Of a stretch of DNA of 64,000 nucleotides, positions 46,163 to 54,366 are shown piece by piece. Source of the stretch: Allocoprococcus comes (GTDB lineage Bacteria > Bacillota > Clostridia > Lachnospirales > Lachnospiraceae); assembly GCF_013300725.1 (NCBI RefSeq), contig NZ_JAAIMM010000008.1:1-64000 (forward strand). The letters run 5' to 3'. The position numbers and the translations under genes are program-made. Numbering within the stretch: position 1 is the stretch's first letter; the number at the start of each line of letters is the position of its first letter. The notes under the pieces were generated by a model. The model ran no database searches, was not told where the DNA came from, and saw only the letters and a program-made list of their open reading frames with translations.

Positions 46163-47830
46163 ATGAAGACAGACATTCAGATTGCACAGGAGGCAGAGAT
46201 GCTCCATATTCGCGAGGTTGCAGCAAAGATTGGAATTGAAGAGGAAGACCTTGAGTTTTACGGCAAGTATAAGGCAAAATTATCAGATGAACTGATGGAA
46301 AGAGTAAAAGACAGACCGAATGGAAAGCTGGTACTTGTCACTGCAATCAATCCGACTCCGGCGGGAGAGGGGAAGACGACGATTACCGTCGGACTTGGAG
46401 AGGCAATGGCAAAGCTCGGTAAAAAAGCCCTGATCGCTCTGCGCGAGCCATCGCTCGGACCTTGCTTTGGAATTAAAGGCGGTGCTGCCGGAGGCGGTTA
46501 TGCACAGGTTGTACCGATGGAAGATCTGAATCTTCATTTTACCGGAGATTTTCATGCGATCACATCAGCAAATAACCTGCTTGCAGCTCTTCTTGACAAC
46601 CATATCCAGCAGGGAAATGCTCTTGGGATCGATCCGAGACAGGTTGTATGGAAACGGTGTGTAGATATGAATGACCGTGTACTGCGTAATGTAGTAGTCG
46701 GTCTTGGAAATAAAATGGACGGAATGGTAAGAGAGGATCATTTTGTGATCACGGTTGCGTCCGAAATCATGGCAATTTTATGTCTGGCAGACGATCTGGA
46801 AGATCTGAAAAAACGTCTTGGCAGAATCATTGTTGCCTATACATTTTCCGGAGAACCGGTTACAGCTGACCAGCTTCAGGCAACCGGTGCAATGACAGCA
46901 CTGTTAAAGGATGCGATCAAACCGAATATTATCCAGACTCTGGAGCATACACCGGCACTGGTACATGGCGGCCCATTCGCAAATATTGCACATGGCTGCA
47001 ACAGTGTACGTGCAACCAAGATGGCACTTAAGCTGAGTGATATCACGATCACAGAAGCGGGATTTGGTGCAGATCTGGGTGCAGAGAAGTTTATGGATAT
47101 CAAGTGCCGTATGGCGGGACTGAAACCGGATGCAGTAGTTCTGGTTGCAACGGTACGTGCATTAAAATACAATGGTGGCGTGCCGAAAGACGAACTGAAC
47201 AAAGAGAACCTGGATGCTCTTGCAAAGGGAATTGTAAATCTTGAAAAGCATATTGAGAACCTGCAGAAATTCGGAGTTCCGGTTGTGGTTACCCTGAATT
47301 CATTTGTCAGTGATACGGAAGCAGAATACGAATTTATCCGTAAGTTCTGCGAAGACAGAGGCTGTGAATTTGCCCTTGCAGAAGTATGGGGTAAAGGCGG
47401 AGACGGCGGAAAAGAGCTGGCAGAGAAGGTATTACAGACTCTGGAGACAAAAGAAAGCCATTATCATCCGATTTACAGTGATGAGTTATCAATTGCAGAG
47501 AAGATCGAGACAATCTGCAAAGAGATTTACGGAGCAAAGAGTGTTGTATATGAACCTGCTGCAAAGAAACAGCTTGCACGAATTGAATCAATGGGCTTTG
47601 GCAAGTTCCCTGTATGTATGGCAAAGAATCAGTATTCTCTGTCCGATGATGCGAAGCTTCTTGGACGCCCGGAGAACTTTGATATCCATATCCGTGAAGT
47701 CTATGTAAATGCAGGAGCAGGATTTGTTGTTGCTCTTACCGGAGCGATCATGACCATGCCAGGTCTTCCGAAAGTACCTGCAGCAAATGGAATTGATGTA
47801 GAAGACGGTAAAATTACCGGATTGTTCTAA
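46163..47830 (+). CDS. fhs: Formate-tetrahydrofolate ligase
   Basis: Activates formate to 10-formyl-THF with ATP, feeding purine and methionine synthesis and, in acetogens, the Wood-Ljungdahl methyl branch. 555 residues. The ATP loop [41 protein letters not shown] and [13 protein letters not shown] are diagnostic. AGGGAGG is 2 nt from ATG 46157 and 8 nt from ATG 46163, so the latter is preferred. It lies 27-32 bp after ftsK. Confidence 0.97.
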   Translation: MKTDIQIAQEAEMLHIREVAAKIGIEEEDLEFYGKYKAKLSDELMERVKDRPNGKLVLVTAINPTPAGEGKTTITVGLGEAMAKLGKKALIALREPSLGPCFGIKGGAAGGGYAQVVPMEDLNLHFTGDFHAITSANNLLAALLDNHIQQGNALGIDPRQVVWKRCVDMNDRVLRNVVVGLGNKMDGMVREDHFVITVASEIMAILCLADDLEDLKKRLGRIIVAYTFSGEPVTADQLQATGAMTALLKDAIKPNIIQTLEHTPALVHGGPFANIAHGCNSVRATKMALKLSDITITEAGFGADLGAEKFMDIKCRMAGLKPDAVVLVATVRALKYNGGVPKDELNKENLDALAKGIVNLEKHIENLQKFGVPVVVTLNSFVSDTEAEYEFIRKFCEDRGCEFALAEVWGKGGDGGKELAEKVLQTLETKESHYHPIYSDELSIAEKIETICKEIYGAKSVVYEPAAKKQLARIESMGFGKFPVCMAKNQYSLSDDAKLLGRPENFDIHIREVYVNAGAGFVVALTGAIMTMPGLPKVPAANGIDVEDGKITGLF

Positions 47831-47863
47831 ATGAAGTATGATACCAGAAGGAGACGAAAGACA

Positions 47864-49237
47864 ATGAAATGTATGCACTGTGGAGCAGATTTGCCTGAAG
47901 ATCAGCTGATCTGTCCTGGCTGCGGCAGGGAAATACAGATTGTGCCTGATTATAACCCACTTGATGATATGCTGACTGCTCAGCTAAAAGGAGGCATTAC
48001 ACAGACAATGTCGCTTCATCTGGGTGAGCAGGAAAAGCAAGATGGCATCTATTCTGGTGCAGCAAATCCGGCATATGAAAGACGGGAAAGTGTTGGAGGA
48101 GAGACCAGGTGTGTAGGAAATTCAGGAAGTGTTGGTCGTCGCCAGCAGGAAACTGTGACCAGGCGTGGAAGAGATGCGGCGGTCAGACGCAGTGATGTCA
48201 GACCGGCTACCGGACGTGTGAGTCAAAGAGAAGATGCGCGGGAACAGACGAGAAGAGCGTATGAAGAAGAACGCAGATTGCGGCGTATGCGGGCAGAAAA
48301 GAGAAAAGAGCGTGCCAGAAAAAAACGCCGGAAAATGCTGCTTATGCTGCTGGCGGGGTGTATTGTTCTGGCAGGACTCATTTTCCTGTTTTATCAAAAT
48401 TCATATACCGGAAAAGTAAAGAAAGGATACCGGCTTCTGGCAGCTTCCGAATATGAGAACGCACTCACTGTATTTGAAAAAGCAGCTTCCGGAAGTCCGA
48501 AGAAAGCAGAAGCTTATACAGGGATTTCAAAGGTTTATATTGCCCAGAATGATCTGGATCAGGCAGAAGACGTTTTTACAGATGAGATTGCAAAGCAGTC
48601 CGGAAATGCAGAAATTTATCGTGCAGCGGTAGAATTTTATATTGATACCAAACAGGAAGAAAAAGTATCACCGCTTCTGAATGCATGTACCAGTGATACG
48701 GTTCTGGAAGCACTGAAGGATTATGTGTCAGATGAACCGAAGTTTAGTCTGGATGAGACAGAGACATATGATGAAGTGCAGGCATTGGAGTTGACCGGAA
48801 AGGGAAAAGCAATCTACTATACGACAGACGGTTCAGAGCCGACAACTTCAAGTACGAAATATGCGGAACCGATCAAGATCGGTGAAGGTGAGACGACGGT
48901 GAAGGCGATTTCTGTTAATAAGAAAGGGATTCCAAGCCTGACAGAAAGTAAAACCTATAAAGTTGAGTTCCCGATTGCAGATGCACCGGCGGTAACTCCG
49001 TCGACCGGGCAGTATGACCATGTCCAGTCAATCAGTGTAGTTGTACCGGATAAGTATACGGCATATTACACGACAGATGGATCAGATCCGGATCCGGAGA
49101 ATAATTCTGCGACGCAGGAATATACCGGACCGATCGTAATGCCGGAGGGAAGTACGATTTTCAGTTTTGTTCTGCAGGATCAAAAAGGCAGATTAAGTGA
49201 TGTCACAAGAAGAAATTATGAACTGAATACAAATTAA
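47864..49237 (+). CDS. Zinc-ribbon membrane protein with TPR-like and chitobiase-C-type repeats
   Basis: 457 residues. N-terminal zinc ribbon MHCGADLPEDQLICPGCG. A long Arg-rich hydrophilic segment (about 60-165, EERRLRRMRAEKRKERARKK) leads to one membrane helix (about 167-187, LLMLLAGCIVLAGLIFLFYQ), so the C-terminus should be outside the cell. A TPR-like unit (YENALTVFEKAASGSPKKA, YIAQNDLDQAEDVFTDEIAK) is followed by two beta-sandwich repeats of the CHB_HEX_C type (YYTTDGSEPTTSSTKY and YYTTDGSDPDPENN). ATG 47864 follows GAAGGAGACGAAAGACA. Function unknown; the extracytoplasmic repeats suggest carbohydrate or envelope binding. It follows fhs by 33 bp. Confidence 0.75.
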   Translation: MKCMHCGADLPEDQLICPGCGREIQIVPDYNPLDDMLTAQLKGGITQTMSLHLGEQEKQDGIYSGAANPAYERRESVGGETRCVGNSGSVGRRQQETVTRRGRDAAVRRSDVRPATGRVSQREDAREQTRRAYEEERRLRRMRAEKRKERARKKRRKMLLMLLAGCIVLAGLIFLFYQNSYTGKVKKGYRLLAASEYENALTVFEKAASGSPKKAEAYTGISKVYIAQNDLDQAEDVFTDEIAKQSGNAEIYRAAVEFYIDTKQEEKVSPLLNACTSDTVLEALKDYVSDEPKFSLDETETYDEVQALELTGKGKAIYYTTDGSEPTTSSTKYAEPIKIGEGETTVKAISVNKKGIPSLTESKTYKVEFPIADAPAVTPSTGQYDHVQSISVVVPDKYTAYYTTDGSDPDPENNSATQEYTGPIVMPEGSTIFSFVLQDQKGRLSDVTRRNYELNTN

Positions 49238-49253
49238 AATCCGATTTTAAGAA

Positions 49254-49310
49254 GAGAGTATGCCGAGCCGTCTGCTTGTCAGAGCATGACTGGTAAAGCG
49301 TACTCTTTTC
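49254..49310 (+). terminator. Possible terminator after the zinc-ribbon protein gene
   Basis: GAGTATGC and GCGTACTC pair, followed by TTTTC. The loop is long, so this is weak. Confidence 0.4.
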
Positions 49311-49344
49311 AATTACTTTTATTTGTGAAAAACTTGCGTAAAAT

Positions 49345-49362
49345 ATGTGAAAAATATCACAA
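49345..49362. promoter_or_regulatory. Candidate Rex-binding site upstream of the alcohol dehydrogenase gene
   Basis: ATGTGAAAAATATCACAA differs from the consensus TTGTGAA-N4-TTCACAA at two positions. It lies about 93 bp upstream of the -35 box at 49455. rex is at 36068 in the same window. Function is inferred. Confidence 0.55.
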
Positions 49363-49454
49363 ATCAAATGTTTTATGAATAGGGTGGAAATAATATGGTT
49401 TATTAAAAATGTATAATTGTATGGAAATAAGTACAATTTATTTGTGGTAAAATG

Positions 49455-49483
49455 TTGCAAAAAGCTTAGATTTGAGATACAAT
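49455..49483 (+). promoter_or_regulatory. Promoter for the iron alcohol dehydrogenase
   Basis: TTGCAA (49455-49460), 17-nt spacer, TACAAT (49478-49483). The ATG is at 49532 after AAAGGAG. Confidence 0.6.
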
Positions 49484-49531
49484 ATAATTGTCAAAAAGAT
49501 AACATACTTTAAGGGCAAAGGAGTGTTTGAA

Positions 49532-50713
49532 ATGAGTAGATTTACATTACCAAGAGATATTTACCACGGAAAAGGATGTCTTGAAGAACTGAAGAACCTG
49601 AAAGGAAAAAAAGCAATCCTGGTTGTTGGAGGAGGCTCCATGAAGCGTCAGGGATTCCTCGACAGAGCTGAGAACTATCTGAAGGAAGCAGGAATGGAAG
49701 TAAAGCTTTTTGAAGGAGTTGAGCCAGATCCATCTGTTGAGACTGTTATGAAAGGTGCAGCAGTTATGCAGGAGTTCCAGCCAGACTGGATCGTAGCTAT
49801 GGGTGGCGGATCGCCGATTGATGCCGCAAAAGCAATGTGGGCATTCTACGAATATCCGGATGTTACATTTGAAGATCTCTGTATTCCGTTCAACTTCCCG
49901 GAACTGAGAACAAAAGCAAAATTTGCTGCAATTCCGTCAACATCAGGAACAGCGACAGAAGTAACGGCGTTCTCTGTTATTACCAACTATCAGACCGGAG
50001 TAAAATACCCACTTGCCGATTTTAATATTACACCGGACGTTGCAATCGTAGATCCGGATCTTGTTATGGGTCTCCCGGTAAAGCAGGTTGCTTACACAGG
50101 TATGGATGCACTGACACATGCGATTGAAGCTTATGTATCTACCCTGAACTGTCCATTTACAGATCCGCTTGCACTGCAGGCGATCGAGATGGTTCTGGAT
50201 TACCTTCCGGCATCTTACAAATGCGATATGGTAGCAAGAGAGCAGATGCATTATGCACAGTGCCTTGCAGGAATGGCATTCTCCAATGCACTTCTTGGAA
50301 TCGTACATTCTATGGCACATAAGACAGGTGCGGCATTCTCAACCGGACATATTCCGCACGGATGCGCAAATGCAATTTACCTTCCATATGTAATTAAATA
50401 CAATGCAAAAGATCCAGTCGCTGCAAAACGTTATGCAGAAATCGCACGCAGAATGGGACTTCCGGGTACATCTGAGAAAGCGCTGATCAACAGCCTGTGT
50501 GCAAAGATCGATGCATTTAATGTAGAGCTGAATATTCCGAAGACACTGAAAGATTTCGGTGTTGACGAAGCAGAATTCAAAGAAAAAATTGCGAAGATTT
50601 CAGAACTTGCAGTTGGTGATGCATGTACAGGATCCAACCCACGTCCGATCGATCCGGCAGCTATGGAAAAACTTTTCAACTGTACATATTATGGAACAGA
50701 AGTAGATTTCTAA
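49532..50713 (+). CDS. Iron-containing alcohol dehydrogenase
   Basis: 393 residues, the group III (iron-activated) NAD(P)-dependent dehydrogenases that reduce aldehydes in fermentation. The N-terminal Rossmann part has ILVVGGGSMKRQGF and IVAMGGGSPIDAAK. The metal ligands are in GMDALTHAIEAYVST and HSMAHKTGAAFSTGH with HGCANAIYLP. ATG 49532 follows AAAGGAG; an in-frame start further upstream is unlikely. Substrate cannot be read from the sequence. A Rex-like site lies upstream and a strong terminator (50736) follows. Confidence 0.93.
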   Translation: MSRFTLPRDIYHGKGCLEELKNLKGKKAILVVGGGSMKRQGFLDRAENYLKEAGMEVKLFEGVEPDPSVETVMKGAAVMQEFQPDWIVAMGGGSPIDAAKAMWAFYEYPDVTFEDLCIPFNFPELRTKAKFAAIPSTSGTATEVTAFSVITNYQTGVKYPLADFNITPDVAIVDPDLVMGLPVKQVAYTGMDALTHAIEAYVSTLNCPFTDPLALQAIEMVLDYLPASYKCDMVAREQMHYAQCLAGMAFSNALLGIVHSMAHKTGAAFSTGHIPHGCANAIYLPYVIKYNAKDPVAAKRYAEIARRMGLPGTSEKALINSLCAKIDAFNVELNIPKTLKDFGVDEAEFKEKIAKISELAVGDACTGSNPRPIDPAAMEKLFNCTYYGTEVDF

Positions 50714-50735
50714 AAAAGAGAATATAGTTCTTACA

Positions 50736-50774
50736 GAGACAGACGGACTCGATACTGACCGTCTGTCTCATTTT
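50736..50774 (+). terminator. Terminator after the alcohol dehydrogenase
   Basis: GAGACAGACGG pairs perfectly with CCGTCTGTCTC around ACTCGATACTGA, then ATTTTAT. Confidence 0.8.
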
Positions 50775-50786
50775 ATATCCGGTCAG

Positions 50787-50813
50787 CAGGTACAAATTCG
50801 TGCCGGCACAAGA
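50787..50813. repeat. 27-nt intergenic repeat, copy 2
   Basis: Segment starting CAGGTACAAATTCGTG, 22 of 27 identical to 42409-42435; its centre GTGCCGGCAC is a perfect palindrome. Confidence 0.45.
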
Positions 50814-50946
50814 TTTAATACGGTTGAAAAATTTGGTAACCGGAAGAATTTTGGCAGATTTATAGAAGAAATATTGGTACTTATAGATAAAAAAGATAGT
50901 TATATTTATGGCATAAATAATTTTTTAACAAATTAAAAAGAAATAC

Positions 50947-50975
50947 TTGCTATTTACTTTGCAATAATTTATCAT
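50947..50975 (+). promoter_or_regulatory. Promoter for nfnAB
   Basis: TTGCTA (50947-50952), 17-nt spacer, TATCAT (50970-50975), 32 nt before the ATG at 51007, with TTAGGAGG between. Confidence 0.6.
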
Positions 50976-51006
50976 AAAGAGAGTAAATATTTTAGGAGGC
51001 AATGCA

Positions 51007-51894
51007 ATGTACAAGATAAGAAAAGCTGAAAAACTGGCTGATAAGATTTATCTTATGGATGTAGAAGCACCACGTGTGGCAAAGCACTGTGAGCCAGGAC
51101 AGTTCGTAATTGTCAAGATGGATGACAAGGGGGAAAGAATTCCGCTGACAATCTGCGATTATGACAGAGAAGAAGGAACAATTACCATCGTATTCCAGAC
51201 AGTAGGAGCATCTACTGAGAAGATGGCACAATTAAAAGCAGGAGACTCTTTCAGAGATTTCACAGGACCACTTGGATGTCCATCTGAACTGATTTCAGAA
51301 GATATTGAGAGCCTGAAGAATAAAAAGATCTTATTTGTAGCCGGCGGTGTTGGTGCAGCCCCTGTATACCCGCAGGTTAAATGGATGCACGCACATGGGA
51401 TCGATGTAGATGTTATCGTTGGTTCTAAGACAAAAGATATGCTGATTCTCGAAAAAGAGATGGAAGCAGTTGCAGGAAATTATTACCCATGTACAGATGA
51501 CGGTACATACGGACATGCAGGTATGGTAACAACAAAGATCGAAGCACTTGTTGCAGAAGGTAACAAGTATGATGTCTGTGTTGCAATCGGACCGATGATC
51601 ATGATGAAATTCGTTTGTCTGCTCACAAAGAAACTCGAAATTCCGACTATCGTCAGCATGAACCCGATCATGGTAGACGGAACAGGTATGTGTGGCGCAT
51701 GCCGTCTCCATGTAGGTGATGAAATCAAATTTGCATGTGTAGACGGACCGGAATTTGACGGACATCTCGTTAACTTTGATGAAGCAATGAAGAGACAGCA
51801 GATGTATAAGACTCAGGAAGGCAGAGCTATGCTGAAATTACAAGAAGGTGACACACATCACGGTGGATGCGGTCATTGCGGAGGTGACGAATAA
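51007..51894 (+). CDS. nfnA: NfnA-type FAD/NAD-binding subunit (sulfide dehydrogenase/ferredoxin-NADP reductase-like)
   Basis: 295 residues of the ferredoxin-NADP reductase/dihydroorotate dehydrogenase electron-transfer fold. FAD domain PGQFVIVKMDDKGERIPLTI, NAD domain FVAGGVGAAPVYPQVKW, and a C-terminal [2Fe-2S] cysteine cluster GTGMCGACRLHVGDEIKFAC. It pairs with the GltA-like gene by a 1-nt overlap, the arrangement of NfnAB, which couples NADH and reduced ferredoxin oxidation to NADP+ reduction by electron bifurcation. Annotation as glutamate synthase or sulfide dehydrogenase subunits is common for the same proteins. Function is inferred from family and pairing. Confidence 0.75.
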   Translation: MYKIRKAEKLADKIYLMDVEAPRVAKHCEPGQFVIVKMDDKGERIPLTICDYDREEGTITIVFQTVGASTEKMAQLKAGDSFRDFTGPLGCPSELISEDIESLKNKKILFVAGGVGAAPVYPQVKWMHAHGIDVDVIVGSKTKDMLILEKEMEAVAGNYYPCTDDGTYGHAGMVTTKIEALVAEGNKYDVCVAIGPMIMMKFVCLLTKKLEIPTIVSMNPIMVDGTGMCGACRLHVGDEIKFACVDGPEFDGHLVNFDEAMKRQQMYKTQEGRAMLKLQEGDTHHGGCGHCGGDE

Positions 51895-53279
51895 TGGCAG
51901 ACGTATTAAAGAAAGTACCTGTAAGAGAACAGGATCCGAAGGTACGTGCAACAAATTTTGAAGAAGTATGTTATGGATATAATCAGGAAGAGGCAATGGA
52001 AGAAGCAAGCCGTTGCATCAACTGTAAGAATGCTAAATGTATTCAGGGATGCCCGGTAGGAATCAATATTCCTGCATTCGTTCATGAAGTAAAAGAAGGC
52101 AATATCGAAGAAGCATATAAGATTATCGGACAGTCTTCTGCACTTCCTGCTGTTTGTGGACGTGTATGTCCTCAGGAATCACAGTGCGAAGGAAAATGTA
52201 TCCGTGGTATCAAAGGAGAATCTATTTCTATCGGTAAGCTGGAAAGATTCGTTGCTGATTATGCTCTGGAGCATGACATCAAACCGGTTGGAGCTGACAA
52301 GAAGAACGGACACAAAGTTGCCGTTATCGGTTCAGGTCCTGCAGGACTTACCTGTGCAGGCGACCTTGCAAAGCTTGGCTATGATGTAACTGTATTTGAA
52401 GCACTTCATGAACTCGGTGGAGTACTTGTATATGGTATTCCGGAATTCCGTCTTCCAAAACAGAAAGTCGTTGCAAAAGAAATCGCAAAAGTAAAAGAGC
52501 TTGGTGTTCACTTTGAGACAAACGTTGTAATCGGTAAATCTACTACAATCGATATGCTGATTGAAGACGAAGGATTCGAAGCAGTATTTATCGGATCAGG
52601 AGCAGGACTTCCAAAATTCATGGGAATCCCGGGAGAAAATGCCAACGGTGTATTTTCTGCAAATGAATACCTGACAAGAAGTAACCTTATGAAAGCGTTT
52701 GATGATTCTTATGATACACCGATCGCAGCTGGTAAGAAAGTTGCAGTTGTTGGTGGTGGTAACGTAGCAATGGATGCTGCAAGAACAGCTCTCCGTCTTG
52801 GAGCAGAAGTTCATATCGTATACCGTCGTAGCGAAGAAGAGCTTCCGGCCCGTGTGGAAGAAGTTCATCACGCAAAAGAAGAAGGTGTACAGTTCGATCT
52901 TCTGACAAACCCGGTAGAAATCCTCGAAGAAGATGGATGGGTAAAAGGAATCAAATGTATTCGTATGGAACTTGGTGAACCGGACGCATCAGGAAGAAGA
53001 CGTCCTGTTCCGGTTGAAGGTTCTGAATTCGTGATCGATGTTGATACAGTTATCATGTCACTCGGAACATCACCGAACCCGCTGATTTCTTCTACAACAG
53101 AAGGACTGGAAGTTAACAAATGGAAATGTATCGTTGCAGACGAAGAACATGGAAAGACTTCTAAAGAAGGAGTATACGCAGGTGGAGATGCCGTAACAGG
53201 TGCAGCTACAGTAATCCTTGCTATGGGAGCAGGAAAAGCTGGTGCAAGAGGTATCGACGAGTATCTTTCAAATAAATAA
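51894..53279 (+). CDS. nfnB: NfnB-type (GltA-like) NADPH oxidoreductase subunit
   Basis: 461 residues, two-dinucleotide-binding flavoprotein. N-terminal [4Fe-4S] region ASRCINCKNAKCIQGCPVG and VCGRVCPQESQCEGKCIRG. Then AVIGSGPAGLTCAGDLA (FAD), FGALHELGGVLVYGIPEF-like, and VAVVGGGNVAMDAARTALRL (NADP). The C-terminal GDAVTGAATVILAMGAGK closes the flavin site. Shorter than glutamate synthase small subunit fusions, and lacks an amidotransferase partner, favouring NfnB. ATG overlaps the nfnA stop. A terminator and repeat E3 follow. Confidence 0.78.
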   Translation: MADVLKKVPVREQDPKVRATNFEEVCYGYNQEEAMEEASRCINCKNAKCIQGCPVGINIPAFVHEVKEGNIEEAYKIIGQSSALPAVCGRVCPQESQCEGKCIRGIKGESISIGKLERFVADYALEHDIKPVGADKKNGHKVAVIGSGPAGLTCAGDLAKLGYDVTVFEALHELGGVLVYGIPEFRLPKQKVVAKEIAKVKELGVHFETNVVIGKSTTIDMLIEDEGFEAVFIGSGAGLPKFMGIPGENANGVFSANEYLTRSNLMKAFDDSYDTPIAAGKKVAVVGGGNVAMDAARTALRLGAEVHIVYRRSEEELPARVEEVHHAKEEGVQFDLLTNPVEILEEDGWVKGIKCIRMELGEPDASGRRRPVPVEGSEFVIDVDTVIMSLGTSPNPLISSTTEGLEVNKWKCIVADEEHGKTSKEGVYAGGDAVTGAATVILAMGAGKAGARGIDEYLSNK

Positions 53280-53285
53280 AATTAT

Positions 53286-53320
53286 GACCGCAGTTTCCTT
53301 TGGTGGGACTGCGGTTTTTA
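53286..53320 (+). terminator. Terminator after nfnB
   Basis: GACCGCAGT and ACTGCGGT pair, followed by TTTTTA. Confidence 0.75.
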
Positions 53321-53331
53321 TAGGTTGTGTG

Positions 53332-53517
53332 GACCACTTTGAAAAAAATAATCGTTCCAATTCAAGTTGTGCAAACCATTCCGATGAACCTCTTAGGGCG
53401 AAAATTATGTCAGCAAAGGCTTCCATAATTTTTGAGTTTCATCTCCATTGCACAAAAATAGAATTGGAACGATTATTTTTTTCAAAGTGGTCGTTCTACA
53501 GTGCTGGTAAAAACGGC
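53332..53517 (+). ncRNA. Structured repeat element, complete copy E3
   Basis: A perfect 32-bp inverted repeat (53332-53363 with 53461-53492), starting GACC and ending GGTC, encloses a 97-nt core with the same nested stems as E2 and the apical loop TCAGCAAAGGCTTC. The internal loop CCTCTTAGGGCG is identical to that of the distant copy E0, although their stems differ. The 3' motif GTGCTGGTAAA lies in a small hairpin GTCGTT…AACGGC (53490-53495 with 53512-53517), with one G-U pair. GGTTGTG precedes the left arm. It follows the nfnB terminator. RNA nature and function are inferred. Confidence 0.6.
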
Positions 53518-53627
53518 AAAGAAATTATACAAAGGAGGAGAAAACTGGTAGTTATAAAGGGTGGAAACCCAGTTGCTTGTTTGTAGTCTTGATGTTAATT
53601 TTGAAATGTTCTGAAGGTGTGGTTTCC

Positions 53628-53656
53628 TAGACAAGAAGAGTTAAAAATGGTACAAT
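53628..53656 (+). promoter_or_regulatory. Promoter for the HAD hydrolase gene
   Basis: TAGACA (53628-53633), 17-nt spacer, TACAAT (53651-53656), with AAAGAGG about 8 nt before the ATG at 53690. Confidence 0.5.
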
Positions 53657-53689
53657 AGGAAAAGTATTATTTTGTGAAAGAGGGGTATT

Positions 53690-54364
53690 ATGAAGTATAA
53701 ATATATCTTATTTGACTTGGATGGGACGATTACGGAATCGGGACCGGGGATCATGAATTCGGTGGAGTATGCGTTGAATAAAATGAACCGGGAGGTTGGA
53801 GATCGGGATACTTTAAAGAAATTTATCGGACCGCCGCTGACGGAATCGATGGAGAAATATTATGGGATGTCTGAGGAAGAGGCACTGCTTGGAGTAAAGT
53901 ATTACCGGGAATATTATGCGGTGAAAGGCATTTTTGAGAATTCGGTGTATGAAGGACTTGCGGAGACGCTGGAATCCTTGGAGAATGAAGGATATATACT
54001 TGCAGTGGCAACATCCAAGCCGGAAGAGTATGCAAAAAGGATTGCAGACAAATTTGACTTTGCAAAATATTTTGCAGGGATTTACGGGGCTACGATGGAT
54101 GGATCACTGATCCGGAAGGCAGATGTGATCCGCTATGCGCTGGATAACCTGGGCGTGGAAAGGGAGAACTACGATCAGGTAGTCATGGTCGGCGACAGAA
54201 ATAATGATATTTACGGTGCAAAGGAGAATGGAATCCAGGTGATCGGTGTCCTGTATGGATACGGGGATCTTGCGGAGCTTCAAAGTGCCGGTGCAGATTA
54301 CATTGCAAAGACATCGGAAGAGATTGCACAAATCATCAGAAAATGTAATCATGAGAGGGTTTGA
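53690..54364 (+). CDS. HAD-family hydrolase, phosphoglycolate phosphatase-like
   Basis: 224 residues. HAD motif I LFDLDGTITESG, motif II ATSKPEEYAK, motif III lysine, and motif IV VMVGDRNNDIYGAKENG. A helical cap lies between motif I and II (about 15-85). Likely a small-molecule phosphatase; the substrate cannot be read. It begins a probable operon with the helicase, rlmH and MBL genes (gaps 2-50 bp). Confidence 0.85.
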   Translation: MKYKYILFDLDGTITESGPGIMNSVEYALNKMNREVGDRDTLKKFIGPPLTESMEKYYGMSEEEALLGVKYYREYYAVKGIFENSVYEGLAETLESLENEGYILAVATSKPEEYAKRIADKFDFAKYFAGIYGATMDGSLIRKADVIRYALDNLGVERENYDQVVMVGDRNNDIYGAKENGIQVIGVLYGYGDLAELQSAGADYIAKTSEEIAQIIRKCNHERV

Positions 54365-54366
54365 AT

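Noticed and set aside
53218-53586. 122-codon frame across repeat E3
   Set aside because: Runs out of the nfnB 3' end through the terminator and the structured element; the frame is not conserved in E1 or E2.
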